Below are positions 5,360 through 13,640 of a stretch of 19,354 nt of DNA, piece by piece (position 1 is the first letter of the stretch; each line of letters opens with the position of its first letter). This stretch comes from JAOAJF01 sp046295675. Lineage in GTDB: Archaea > Micrarchaeota > Micrarchaeia > Anstonellales > Anstonellaceae. The position numbers were made by a program, and so were the translations under genes. A model generated the notes under the pieces. The model searched no databases and was not told where the DNA came from. It was given only the letters and a program-made list of their open reading frames with translations. The stretch is from contig JBKBMW010000011.1 of the NCBI GenBank assembly GCA_046295675.1, forward strand, positions 1 to 19,354, read 5' to 3'.

Positions 5360-7669
5360 ATGGGGTGCAAGCCATATTATTCTGGTAATAGGTTAAATTT
5401 AGATTGTTTAACCTGTGGTCTTGGTTTAGGGACAAATGCTTGTATTGCTTCCCATCTAAAAACAATAACTCTTCTTCAAAAACCTTGGAATACTATGCGA
5501 TATGAAGAATTTAATAAAATTGACTTAGATGAAGAAAAATCAAAAATTTTTTTAGAATTTGTTGGTGTTGTTAAACAATTAGAAAAACTTCTTTTAGACC
5601 AAAAGATATATGGTCATCCTGCTGATGATTTTTATCCACAACGAAAGCAAATTTTAAAAGAATTTTATCAAACTCTTTTTCAAAATCCTTCTCTTGCAGT
5701 ACAACTTTTAATAGATTATACTGAACCAGTGCATACAAAATCCTCTTTTTTACAAAGCCAAGAAGATTTTATGGCTTGGAAAGAAGGTATAATAGACGCA
5801 TTTAAAAAAACAAAAATTTATGAGCTTTCAACCAAAGAGCCAGATCTAAGAAAACTATTTCTTTCTATTCTTGGTTTAAAAAGCACCCCTTTTAGTGATT
5901 CCTTTATTCGTTCTATTCCTAAAAACGCAAAACTAATTGAAGATGCCTCGTATTCTTTAAACTATGGAATTAATGTTGAAATTTATTATTTGGAAGGCCA
6001 GGATAATTATCTTTATGTTCAAAAAAACCCACTTATTGAAAATTTAAGTAATGAATTAAGTCTAATACTAAAAGAAGCAATTGATTTAGAAATTAAGAAA
6101 TTAAAAGAATCTGTGGATTATAAAAGTTATTATGATGAAAAGCTTCAAGAATTTAGACAATATTTTTTGGATACTTGCTCTATTAAGGGTTATGATATTG
6201 ATGATCAAACAGCACTTGCTATGGCAAGAGAAGCTGCAAATTGGGCAGCAGGACTTGGTTCTCCAGTAGAAAACCTAGCATTGGATTCAAACAATATAAC
6301 TGATATTTATGTAGACTCACAAAATGCTGCAATTTATATAGAACATCAAAAATATGGTCTTTGTCATACTCTCTGGCAATATGATAAGGAAGTTTTAGAA
6401 AGAGTTTTTCTTAATATTCTCTCTTCTTTAGAAGGCAAAAAAAGATTTGACGAACAAAATCCAGTCATAGATGTCATGCTTTCTAGATTGGCAATGAGAT
6501 GCCATTTGCAACGCCCTCCTGCTACATTTGGAGATCTACAAGCAGCATTTAGAATAATGAAACAAGAACCATTTACTTACCCAGAATATTTAAAATATCA
6601 TAGCCTAACCCCATTTTTCGCAGGTTATGATGACCTTATGGTAAATTTAGGATTTTCCGAAGCAGTATTAGGGTTAAAAGGAGTTGGAAAAACTGCCTTT
6701 ACTGCTGCAAAAATAGCAGCAATTGGTCCAAAGAAAAGGATTCTTCCAATAGAGGATATCGAAGAAATTCCAGTCAATGCTTATAGGCGTCATGGTTTTC
6801 ATATTGGGGCTATTAGGGTTGCTTCTTCTGATAGAGATGATCTTATTGGCACAAACGAGCTTGATTTGATTTCAATGACAAATGCTGCATTAAGAATGGG
6901 TGATGCCTGTGTAATTATAAATGAAATTCGTTCTCGCACTGCAATTCAAGGAGTAATAAACATGTTAAATACTCAACCAGGAATATTTTTATTATATAAC
7001 CTTCATGCCCAATCTATTAAAGATATCCAAGATCGTTTGGAATTAGTTTTTGGAATTCCTGCTTCAGCAATGTTCTCTACAGATCGCTATTCTTTTCTAA
7101 AAAAAATTTATTTTGAAGGCAGGCAGGTCTATCGTTTAGTTGGCTACCAGTATGAATCAGACTTAGAAAAAAGAGATTTTGTTCCTGTTTTCAATTTTTT
7201 AAAAGGAAGGTCAATAGAAACTAGTAAACTAGAATGTCTTTTTTGTCAAAACGAAGAAGCCTCAAGCAAAAAACTTTATGATTTAGATTTGGAGAAACTA
7301 GCCTCTAATCTAAAATTAAAATTTGCCCCACCAGCATTAAAGCGAAAATGTGAAGAAAGCAATATCAATATTGAAAATTATATTCTATACGCCTTTTTCA
7401 AAGGAAAACTTTATGATCTGATATATCGGGCTTATTTAGAATACAAAACAAATGCACTACTAAATTTGGATTTTGTTTTAAAATGCAATGAGTTTGCAAA
7501 TCATCTAATTTGGCCAATTTTACAAAAAGAAGAAAAATTAAACTGGGCTCAAATTGATAAAGAATTAATGGATGGATTTGGAGAAATCTTAGAAAATGAA
7601 CTTAGACTATGGGAAGAAGAAAGAATAAAAACAGGAGCAAAGCAAACAAAACAAAAAAAGAAAAGTTAA
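5360..7669 (+). CDS. FlaI/VirB11-type secretion ATPase, enlarged (769 aa)
   Basis: This is a hexameric-type ATPase expected to drive a pilus or secretion machine from the cytoplasmic face. The middle follows the archaeal FlaI/GspE pattern: IEDASYSLNYGINVEIYYL and later ITDIYVDSQNAAIYIEHQKYG (N-terminal domain), then Walker A GLKGVGKT (438-445), PIEDIEEIPVNAYRRHGFH (Asp box), a Walker B strand VIINEI with Glu522, and a His-box-like NLHAQS (His549). The P-loop differs from the usual GPTGSGKT. Two ends are unusual. Residues 1-28 carry four cysteines (3, 16, 19, 28; DCLTC), and the extra C-terminal region of about 140 residues has CLFC (626-629) and a Lys-rich tail. FlaI-type enzymes are usually near 500-550 residues. 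No TadC/FlaJ platform gene adjoins it. The DRG GTPase follows with its own promoter. Confidence 0.85.
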   Translation: MGCKPYYSGNRLNLDCLTCGLGLGTNACIASHLKTITLLQKPWNTMRYEEFNKIDLDEEKSKIFLEFVGVVKQLEKLLLDQKIYGHPADDFYPQRKQILKEFYQTLFQNPSLAVQLLIDYTEPVHTKSSFLQSQEDFMAWKEGIIDAFKKTKIYELSTKEPDLRKLFLSILGLKSTPFSDSFIRSIPKNAKLIEDASYSLNYGINVEIYYLEGQDNYLYVQKNPLIENLSNELSLILKEAIDLEIKKLKESVDYKSYYDEKLQEFRQYFLDTCSIKGYDIDDQTALAMAREAANWAAGLGSPVENLALDSNNITDIYVDSQNAAIYIEHQKYGLCHTLWQYDKEVLERVFLNILSSLEGKKRFDEQNPVIDVMLSRLAMRCHLQRPPATFGDLQAAFRIMKQEPFTYPEYLKYHSLTPFFAGYDDLMVNLGFSEAVLGLKGVGKTAFTAAKIAAIGPKKRILPIEDIEEIPVNAYRRHGFHIGAIRVASSDRDDLIGTNELDLISMTNAALRMGDACVIINEIRSRTAIQGVINMLNTQPGIFLLYNLHAQSIKDIQDRLELVFGIPASAMFSTDRYSFLKKIYFEGRQVYRLVGYQYESDLEKRDFVPVFNFLKGRSIETSKLECLFCQNEEASSKKLYDLDLEKLASNLKLKFAPPALKRKCEESNINIENYILYAFFKGKLYDLIYRAYLEYKTNALLNLDFVLKCNEFANHLIWPILQKEEKLNWAQIDKELMDGFGEILENELRLWEEERIKTGAKQTKQKKKS

Positions 7670-7673
7670 ATAT
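7666..7673 (+). promoter_or_regulatory. TATA-like box of the DRG GTPase gene
   Basis: TTAAATAT overlaps the stop codon of the ATPase gene and is centred about 26 bases before the ATG at 7695, which has no Shine-Dalgarno. Separate initiation is inferred. Confidence 0.35.
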
Positions 7674-7694
7674 CTAAAAATCAAAAAATTTATT

Positions 7695-8771
7695 ATGGGA
7701 TTAGTAGATAAACTAAAAGAGTTAGAAGAGGAATTGGCAAGAACCCAAAAAAACAAAGCTACTGAATTCCATATCGGGATTTTAAAATCAAAAATTGCAA
7801 AAATAAAAAAAGAATTACTTGCTCCAAAAAAATCTGGAAAAAAAAGCGGCGGGTTTGCAATAAAAAAATCCGGAGATGCAACGGTTGCTTTGGTAGGGCT
7901 TCCTTCAACTGGAAAATCTACTTTATTAAATGCTTTAACAGGTGCTAACTCTAAAACAGCTTCTTACTCTTTCACCACTCTAAATTGTATTCCAGGAGTG
8001 TTAAGTTATAAAGGAGCAAAAATACAGATTTTGGATCTTCCTGGTATTATAGAAGGAGCAAAAGATGGAACTGGAAGAGGAAAAGAAGTTATTTCTGCTG
8101 CAAAGAATGCAGATCTAATTCTATTGGTTTTAGATGTGTTTGACCCTTTTTATAGAAACAAGTTGATTTCAGAGTTATATGCAAGCTCAATTAGATTAGA
8201 TGCTTCTCCTCCAAAAATAAGTATTGAAAAGAAAAAAAGTGGAGGAATCTCTATCTCTTCTCTTGTAAAAGAGCAGGATATATCGCCTAATACCTTAGTT
8301 GGAATTTTGAAGGAATATGGGATATTTAATGCAAATGTAACTCTATATGAGAAAATCTCTACAGATTCTTTTATTGATTTTTTAGATGGAAGTAGAGTTT
8401 ATCTTCCTTCTTTAACAGTAATCAATAAAATAGATTTGGATAAATCTATTCTAAAAAAAATAGATTATGAATTTATTCCGGTTAGTGCTCAAACTAAAGA
8501 AGGGTTAGATCTTTTAAAAGAAAAAATTTTTCAAAAACTAAATTTAATTAGAGTTTTTACTAAAACAAAATTTAAAGATTCTGATAATGTTCCATTAATG
8601 ATAAAAAAAGGTCAAAGTGTTGCTGATGTATGTAAAAAACTTCACAAAGAGCTTTATAATTCCTTTAAATATGCATTAGTTTGGGGAAAATCTGCAAAAC
8701 ATCCTGCTCAAAAAGTAGGCCTTAACCATATTTTAGAAGATGGAGATATCATTCAAATAATAAAAAAATAA
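7695..8771 (+). CDS. DRG-family GTPase with TGS domain (358 aa)
   Basis: This cytoplasmic Obg-superfamily GTPase is tied to ribosomes and translation. Domain order matches DRG: an N-terminal helical, basic segment (1-60), then the G domain with P-loop GLPSTGKS (68-75), a G2 region SFTTLNCIPG, G3 DLPGIIEGA (114-122), G4 NKID (244-247) and G5 SAQ (264-266). A C-terminal TGS domain covers about 285-358, ending VGLNHILEDGDIIQIIKK. The insertion between G3 and G4 is the S5D2L-like region of DRG proteins. Length is close to the usual 360-370 residues. It is the last gene before a convergent gene at 8866. The gap 8772-8865 is AT-rich and I see no gene in it. Confidence 0.93.
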   Translation: MGLVDKLKELEEELARTQKNKATEFHIGILKSKIAKIKKELLAPKKSGKKSGGFAIKKSGDATVALVGLPSTGKSTLLNALTGANSKTASYSFTTLNCIPGVLSYKGAKIQILDLPGIIEGAKDGTGRGKEVISAAKNADLILLVLDVFDPFYRNKLISELYASSIRLDASPPKISIEKKKSGGISISSLVKEQDISPNTLVGILKEYGIFNANVTLYEKISTDSFIDFLDGSRVYLPSLTVINKIDLDKSILKKIDYEFIPVSAQTKEGLDLLKEKIFQKLNLIRVFTKTKFKDSDNVPLMIKKGQSVADVCKKLHKELYNSFKYALVWGKSAKHPAQKVGLNHILEDGDIIQIIKK

Positions 8772-8865
8772 AAAATAAGCAATTTTAAAGAATATAAGCG
8801 ATGTTTAATTTTTAAGAAATCTAAAAAAGCTTTAAACTTAACTTTTCATCTAAAAAGTCTTTGAA

Positions 8866-9429
8866 CTAAAGAGTCAATGTGATTTGGTAGTTTTCTAACC
8901 ATTCAAAAAACTCTTTTTTGGTTTTTTTATAATGAAGTGCGTTCCATTCTCTTATAATTTTATTATATTGCATATTCTCTTTTACTAAATCTTCTATTGA
9001 CTTTTTAAAATCAAAAGACCATTTTTCTTCCTCAGTCCATTTTCTTGGGCAAAGAAAATTTTTTACATATTTTAACTTTTTTGTTTTTTCTTCAAAATCA
9101 TAAAATGGATAACATCGGCAAGCTCTTGGATGGCTCCCCCATATTCTGCACTTTTTTTCCTCTTCTAAAAAAATACAAGATTTTCCACTTCTCTTTAAAA
9201 CAAGAATTTTTTCCTCAAGTTTGTTTTCTTGATTTAAAAAAAATATACTATCGTATAAATTTTGATTTACTGAATGATAATCCATTAGCAATGCAAAATC
9301 TTCTATTCTTTTTTTCGTTATTCTAACAATTCTTTTAGCATCGAAAATAGTAATTGGAACAACTAATTTTGTGCAGCATTTTATCTTACATTCATAACAT
9401 GGTGAAGGTGGGTTTTTGTTTTTCTCCAC
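8866..9429 (-). CDS. CxxCxxxCC zinc/iron-chelating domain protein (YkgJ-like, 187 aa)
   Basis: This soluble protein has the YkgJ-type metal-binding pattern. The N-terminal cluster CYECKIKCC (Cys 11, 14, 18, 19) is followed some 70 residues later by SCIFLEEEKKCRIWGSHPRACRCYP, which supplies further cysteines, giving a site for Zn or an Fe-S centre. The family is widespread and mostly uncharacterised. Some members are suspected to help in metal handling or protein modification. The start is GTG at 9429, with AGGATGAG just upstream; no ATG is available in frame near it. It shares the 57-base gap and a symmetric TATA element with the divergent gene at 9487. Confidence 0.8.
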   Translation of the reverse strand: MEKNKNPPSPCYECKIKCCTKLVVPITIFDAKRIVRITKKRIEDFALLMDYHSVNQNLYDSIFFLNQENKLEEKILVLKRSGKSCIFLEEEKKCRIWGSHPRACRCYPFYDFEEKTKKLKYVKNFLCPRKWTEEEKWSFDFKKSIEDLVKENMQYNKIIREWNALHYKKTKKEFFEWLENYQITLTL

Positions 9430-9454
9430 AAACTCATCCTTTTGGCAAGCTGTT

Positions 9455-9468
9455 ATATTTAAAAATAT
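9455..9468. promoter_or_regulatory. Near-palindromic TATA element, possibly bidirectional
   Basis: ATATTTAAAAATAT is centred about 26 bases before ATG 9487 (+) and about 32 before GTG 9429 (-). It is the only strong TATA-like sequence in the 57-base divergent gap, so it may serve both genes. Confidence 0.45.
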
Positions 9469-9486
9469 CTTTAACTTTTTATTTAT

Positions 9487-9822
9487 ATGTCATTTGTACA
9501 AAAACAAGACTCGCAACAAGCTCTGCAAGAAAAAACATTAACAAATGAAAAGGAAATTTTGTTTTTTTGTAATTCTTTCAATTCTCTTCTTTTTCTTTTA
9601 AATAAAAAAACCAATCAAAACCTTTCCTTAAATTCGGAAGAAATTTCTAAAATTTCTCTTAGTTCAAATGGTCAAGGTGAAAGAGCAGTAATATATTTTA
9701 AAAATGGTTCCACTATGACTTTTTATAATGCCAAAGACGGATTTACTTTACTCACTTCTTCTATCGATATCAGATACACAAAAAATGAAGGGCTTTATAT
9801 TGTTTCAAAGAACAAAGGGTGA
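9487..9822 (+). CDS. Hypothetical protein (111 aa), first gene of the 9487-15221 operon
   Basis: I do not recognise the family. There is no signal peptide or membrane helix. The N-terminal 30 residues are polar and Gln-rich, a hydrophobic stretch follows (EILFFCNSFNSLLFLLNK), and the C-terminal half looks like beta strands (RAVIYFKNGSTMTFYNAKDGFTLL, IDIRYTKNEGLYIVSKNKG), suggesting a small beta-rich fold. The ATG at 9487 is 26 bases past the TATA element, consistent with a leaderless first gene. The next gene starts six bases after its stop. Confidence 0.55.
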   Translation: MSFVQKQDSQQALQEKTLTNEKEILFFCNSFNSLLFLLNKKTNQNLSLNSEEISKISLSSNGQGERAVIYFKNGSTMTFYNAKDGFTLLTSSIDIRYTKNEGLYIVSKNKG

Positions 9823-9828
9823 TTTATT

Positions 9829-10458
9829 TTGGGCTCAGTTTTTTTTGATGCAGTAAAGATAACCTGCTTTGCCCATGCATCAGTTCTTCTTTCTTTCAAA
9901 GAATTAAATTTTTATATAGATCCTTATGTTGTAGCAAAAAATTCCCCTCCAGCAGATGCAATTTTTCATACTCACGACCATTTTGATCATCTAGTTGTGC
10001 CAAAATCCATTTTAAAAGCAACTACTAAAATCATTTCTAGAGGTGGAAAAATTCCAAGTATAGAAATAAATGTTGGGGATACTATCAAAGTTTTTGGTAT
10101 TGATGTAAAAGCAGTAGATGCATATAATGTTAACAAACCATTCCACCCAAAAGGATTTGGCTGTGGGTTTATATTCACCTTTCCAACTATGCCAAAAACT
10201 ACAAGAATATATATAGCTGGAGATACTGATATAATCGAAGAGATGAAAAATTATTCTTGTGATGTTGCTATTCTACCAATAGGAGGAACTTATACTATGA
10301 ATTGTGATGAAGCAGCACAAGCAGCAAGTATAATTAATCCAAAATTAGTAATCCCTTACCATTATAATTATCTAAATGAAACAAAAGCAGATCCAAAAGA
10401 ATTTGAAAGGGCAGTTAAATTTTTTTCTAAAAATATTGATGTTAAAATTCTAATATAA
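9829..10458 (+). CDS. MBL-fold metal-dependent hydrolase, UPF0173-like (209 aa)
   Basis: This is a metallo-beta-lactamase-fold enzyme with a two-metal site. The signature HTHDHFDH (47-54) is complete. Supporting residues are FAHAS (His16), a central FHPKGFGCGF, the bridging Asp in IAGDTD (Asp132) and the late His in PYHYN (His178). The overall pattern, opening with ITCFAHASVLL and the compact length, fits the UPF0173/YtkL group of uncharacterised hydrolases. The substrate cannot be told. The start is TTG 9829, supported by GGGTGAT (9817-9823) five bases upstream and the lack of any nearby ATG. It lies between an unknown gene and the VirB4-like pair, and is probably just co-transcribed. Confidence 0.85.
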   Translation: MGSVFFDAVKITCFAHASVLLSFKELNFYIDPYVVAKNSPPADAIFHTHDHFDHLVVPKSILKATTKIISRGGKIPSIEINVGDTIKVFGIDVKAVDAYNVNKPFHPKGFGCGFIFTFPTMPKTTRIYIAGDTDIIEEMKNYSCDVAILPIGGTYTMNCDEAAQAASIINPKLVIPYHYNYLNETKADPKEFERAVKFFSKNIDVKILI

Positions 10459-10467
10459 GGTTAACTT

Positions 10468-11253
10468 ATGGAACAAATTCAAAATACTCACATCTTAATT
10501 GGCTTAATCGCCATCGGGGCAGTTAGTATTATATTTAGTTATTCCTTCCAAAGGCCAGAAATTTTATTTTTCACTGCCTCTGTTTTTATAATCGGAATGG
10601 TCATCTTTAAATTTGGCTATTTTTTTGCCCCACTTCTAACCTCAGCTACAAATACTTGGGTTAAATATGGAAATTATGAACTCTCGCCTTCTCAAGACGC
10701 TCTACTAAAAAAAACAAGTGAAGGGTATTATGCTTCAATGTTTTTATCCATAACTTTAAAAGATTCTTCCACTTTTAAAACAGAAGGACAAAATCTTATG
10801 CTAATGCAAATGTTTGAAAAGGCAATTACCTCTTTAAGGCACACTACAAAAATTTCCCTTATTATTACAAATGTAGATGTTTCAGAATTCTTAGAAAAGT
10901 TAATAGAAAAACGCTCTTTAGCCGAACAAAAATTGTCTCAATTAAAACCAAATTCTGCCCAAGCTGAAATTTTAAAAAGGGAAATAGAATCCTATAATTC
11001 TCAAATAAAACAAATAAGTAGTGGACAGAAACCAATGCAAGTCCTTGCTTATGCCCAGATTACTTCTTTTGCTCAGACTAAAAGCGAGGCTTTAGCAAAA
11101 GTAAAAAACAATGCTCAGCAAACAGCAGCAGTTCTAGCAAATGCCCTGGCTACCGAAATAACTATTCTAAATGGAAAGGATATTTTAACCTGTTTTGAAT
11201 GGGAGATGTTAGCCCCATCCTCAAAAACTGAAATAGAAAATCAACTTTTATAA
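10468..11253 (+). CDS. Two-TM protein resembling the N-terminal half of VirB4 (261 aa)
   Basis: Two adjacent membrane helices (about 9-27 and 31-53) are followed by a cytoplasmic domain. From residue 75 onward the arrangement recalls the N-terminal domain of VirB4/TraC conjugation ATPases: a strand-turn segment before a conserved helix (MFEKAITSLRHTTKISLIIT), a paired helical region with a Lys/Glu-rich turn (EKLIEKRSLAEQKL ... EIESYNSQIKQI), a strand (PMQVLAYAQIT), then a helix with repeated Ala and Thr, and a short strand with LNGKDILTCFEWE. The next gene, 33 bases on, encodes the matching ATPase half. I infer a VirB4 split into membrane and motor subunits. Sequence similarity is weak, so a different pairing partner for a HerA-like ATPase remains possible. 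The ATG has AAGGTTA five bases upstream. Confidence 0.45.
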   Translation: MEQIQNTHILIGLIAIGAVSIIFSYSFQRPEILFFTASVFIIGMVIFKFGYFFAPLLTSATNTWVKYGNYELSPSQDALLKKTSEGYYASMFLSITLKDSSTFKTEGQNLMLMQMFEKAITSLRHTTKISLIITNVDVSEFLEKLIEKRSLAEQKLSQLKPNSAQAEILKREIESYNSQIKQISSGQKPMQVLAYAQITSFAQTKSEALAKVKNNAQQTAAVLANALATEITILNGKDILTCFEWEMLAPSSKTEIENQLL

Positions 11254-11275
11254 GCTAAGTGTTCGTTATATTTAT

Positions 11276-11283
11276 AAGGAGAT
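11276..11283 (+). promoter_or_regulatory. Strong Shine-Dalgarno of the VirB4/HerA-like ATPase gene
   Basis: AAGGAGAT ends three bases before ATG 11287. It is the best ribosome-binding site in the window, in the longest gap (33 bases) inside this operon. Confidence 0.6.
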
Positions 11284-11286
11284 ACC

Positions 11287-12774
11287 ATGGGCAGGCTACG
11301 ATTAGAAAATGTTTTTTCTGGTTCAATTGCCCAGAGAAGATTTTTGCTTAGGCCAGCTGAACCAGATGTAAAAGACCTTATGCCAAAAAGTCATCATGGT
11401 ATATATCTTGGCAGGACGCAAACCCTTTCAGTGCCTGTTTTCTGGGATTATGATAACCTTACCAATCCACACTTAGCTGTTGTTGGAATGACTGGTTCTG
11501 GAAAATCTTTTTTTATAAAAACCTTTATTACTAGGGCATTTAAACAATGGGGTACTTCTTCTTTAATATTGGATTGGTCTGGGGAATATACCCCCTGGGT
11601 GGAAAAAGCAGGTGGTACTGTTTACACTCCTTCAAAAAATTGCATCATAAATGTATTGGGAATAGATATCAAAGACAAAGAAAGCAAAAACAAAAAAGAG
11701 GCCATACGCTCAAAAATCCAAAGGCTTCTTTCTTCTTTTACTATTCTTTGTAGTTTTAATCCAAGTCAACAATCTATTCTTAAAAAAACCTTAGAGAAAA
11801 TATATCACAAAAAGAAAATTCCAACAATAAATGATCTTTGCAATATGCTTGAAAAAATTCAGCATTCAAAAAAAGACCCAGATGTTGACTTTGTTCTTCT
11901 TCAAATTGAAAAATTTAAATCTAGCTCAAAAAAACTCCCAGAAATAAAAATGAGTGCTTTTGTAAAAAAAGGCTTGGTTTCTCTTGACCTCTCTCAATTG
12001 GATTCAGAAGAACATAGGTCTTTAATTGCCCTTTTGATTTTACAATATGTAAAAGAACAAATGAGGTTGGAAGGATTAGCAGAAGACAAAAAAATAAAAT
12101 TAATTATTGTAGCAGATGAAGCATGGAAAATAGCCCAAGATGACCGATCTGATTTAGTACAAATTTTAAGAGAAGGTAGAAAATACTCTTTTTCTATAAT
12201 TGTGGCTTCTCAAAATCCATCAGACATCTCACCAACTATTTTATCCAATGCAGCAACATTAGCAGTTTTTAGATTAATGCATGCAGATTTTAGAGATGCT
12301 CTACTTAAATCATTAAATTGTCCAAAAGAAGTTTCTATTCAAATAGAAAAATTTAAAGTTGGGCAGGCTCTTTTTAGATTAGCCTGGTCCATTCCTTCAA
12401 ATTACGATGGCCCATTTATTTTATCAAGAGTGGAAGGAGAAATCTCATTAGATATTGTATTTTTGGTGGTTGATAATATGGAAATTCCAATAGAAAGAGA
12501 AGTTTTATCTTCTAAACTTTTTAATTTAGGTTGCACTAATTCTCAAATCTCTCAGCTTAATAAGGCTTTTGAGGAAAATGATAAAAAATTATCTGCAGAG
12601 GTTTTTTGCAGAATATTACTTTCTTTTGGAATTGGGCGCTCTATAGTATTAAATCTTTTGAGGGATTTTGGAATAAAAGATGAGGATTTAGTAAATATAT
12701 TCTCCAGATTAGAGGCAACTGCATTAGGAGTACCTCCTTCAAAACTTGCAAACCTGGTGATTAAAAATGAATGA
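11287..12774 (+). CDS. VirB4/HerA-like ATPase (DUF87 superfamily, 495 aa)
   Basis: This is a RecA-fold motor of the HerA/FtsK/VirB4 group. A short N-terminal strand region (HGIYLGRTQTLSVPVFWDYD) leads into Walker A GMTGSGKS (67-74), then LILDWSGEYTPWVEKAGG, the VirB4-like conserved step after the P-loop. Walker B is LIIVADEAW (Asp277, Glu278), followed by a likely arginine-bearing segment LREGRKYSFSIIVASQNPSDI. The C-terminal 100 residues are helical. The classic HerA HAS barrel is missing or much reduced, which fits the motor half of VirB4 with its N-terminal half encoded by the gene at 10468. The last eight bases overlap the next gene (ATGAATGA). A DNA-repair HerA role is less likely because no NurA gene is beside it, but it cannot be excluded. 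Confidence 0.75.
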   Translation: MGRLRLENVFSGSIAQRRFLLRPAEPDVKDLMPKSHHGIYLGRTQTLSVPVFWDYDNLTNPHLAVVGMTGSGKSFFIKTFITRAFKQWGTSSLILDWSGEYTPWVEKAGGTVYTPSKNCIINVLGIDIKDKESKNKKEAIRSKIQRLLSSFTILCSFNPSQQSILKKTLEKIYHKKKIPTINDLCNMLEKIQHSKKDPDVDFVLLQIEKFKSSSKKLPEIKMSAFVKKGLVSLDLSQLDSEEHRSLIALLILQYVKEQMRLEGLAEDKKIKLIIVADEAWKIAQDDRSDLVQILREGRKYSFSIIVASQNPSDISPTILSNAATLAVFRLMHADFRDALLKSLNCPKEVSIQIEKFKVGQALFRLAWSIPSNYDGPFILSRVEGEISLDIVFLVVDNMEIPIEREVLSSKLFNLGCTNSQISQLNKAFEENDKKLSAEVFCRILLSFGIGRSIVLNLLRDFGIKDEDLVNIFSRLEATALGVPPSKLANLVIKNE

Positions 12775-13477
12775 AGATCAACAGCCAAAACTTCTAAAAA
12801 TTTTAATTCCTCTAAAGCTTTCAAAATCACCTTCTTTTTGGTTGCAAAACCTATCTAATTTAGGCTTTTCTTCAGTTTCACAAACTAAAGAGGAACTTCA
12901 ACTCTCACTAATTTTAGCCGAAGATTCTTCTGGAAAAGAACACGAGTCAATTAAAATAAAGCTTTCAAAATCACAACTCACTCTTGAGATATTGGCAGAA
13001 CAAAAAAACTTTCTAAAAAGAAAATTGGAAGGGTTGCGTTTCTCTATATTAATTCTCTCTTTGATTGAACATGAAGAAAAAAACTCAAAACTTTTTTCAA
13101 AAATAGCAGAAACATTAGAAGAAGCAATAAATCTAATAGATGCAAAAACAGCCCTTATATTAAATGAAAACTCTGTTCTTAAAGATGAAAATCTTCAGCT
13201 TCAAAAAAAGCTTTCAAATGCACTTTTAGATAAAGAGCTTCTAACAAAAAAACTCATGCAAAACAGCATTAAAATTTCAGAATTGAATTCAAAACTCCAA
13301 AAACTTCTGGAAATACCAGATGTTGTAATTATGGATGAAATACTAGAATGGCTAAAAACACACAATGGGCAAATAAATATATCAGAATTCTGTGTGCGAT
13401 ACTCCTATCCTCCTTCTAGAGTGGTAGAAAATTTAGACAAATTAGCAAAAATGGGTAAAATAAGTAGGGTGGAATGA
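12767..13477 (+). CDS. Coiled-coil protein with C-terminal winged-helix-like domain (236 aa)
   Basis: I do not recognise the family. The first 90 residues look like a mixed alpha/beta domain. Residues about 95-185 are strongly helical and heptad-rich (LIEHEEKNSKLFSKIAETLE, NSVLKDENLQLQKKL), so a long coiled coil is likely. The last 50 residues (DEILEWLKTHNGQINISEF ... PPSRVVENLDKLAKMGKI) have the helix-helix-helix layout of a winged helix-turn-helix. The start overlaps the ATPase stop and has GGTGAT (12756-12761) five bases before it, so it is translationally coupled. It may be an adaptor or regulator for the ATPase pair. There is no membrane helix. Confidence 0.6.
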   Translation: MNEDQQPKLLKILIPLKLSKSPSFWLQNLSNLGFSSVSQTKEELQLSLILAEDSSGKEHESIKIKLSKSQLTLEILAEQKNFLKRKLEGLRFSILILSLIEHEEKNSKLFSKIAETLEEAINLIDAKTALILNENSVLKDENLQLQKKLSNALLDKELLTKKLMQNSIKISELNSKLQKLLEIPDVVIMDEILEWLKTHNGQINISEFCVRYSYPPSRVVENLDKLAKMGKISRVE

Positions 13478-13636
13478 TTGAAAACAAAAGTAAGTAATAA
13501 ACAAAAAAAAGAAGCTGAGAAAGTTTTAACCTTTTTAATCAAAGACCCAACTCTTACGACCTATCGCTTTATTATAAAAAGCCCGTTTGATTTGGATTAT
13601 TTATGGAAAAGGTTTTTATATTTTTTAAAAAGGTAA
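13478..13636 (+). CDS. Small basic ORF between the wHTH gene and pheT (52 aa)
   Basis: This short gene begins with TTG directly after the TGA of the upstream gene and ends four bases before the pheT ATG. GGGTGG (13467-13472) lies five bases before the TTG. The protein is Lys-rich at the N-terminus (KTKVSNKQKKEAEKVLTFLI) and aromatic at the C-terminus (DYLWKRFLYFLKR), and it fills the only gap in an otherwise gapless operon. It could be a small RNA- or membrane-associated protein, but no family is recognised. A non-coding spacer is the alternative. Confidence 0.45.
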   Translation: MKTKVSNKQKKEAEKVLTFLIKDPTLTTYRFIIKSPFDLDYLWKRFLYFLKR

Positions 13637-13640
13637 AACT

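Noticed and set aside
11287..12774. HerA of the HerA-NurA DNA end-resection system
   Set aside because: No NurA, Mre11 or Rad50 gene is adjacent and the N-terminal HAS barrel appears missing. A VirB4-type motor fits better, though not with certainty.
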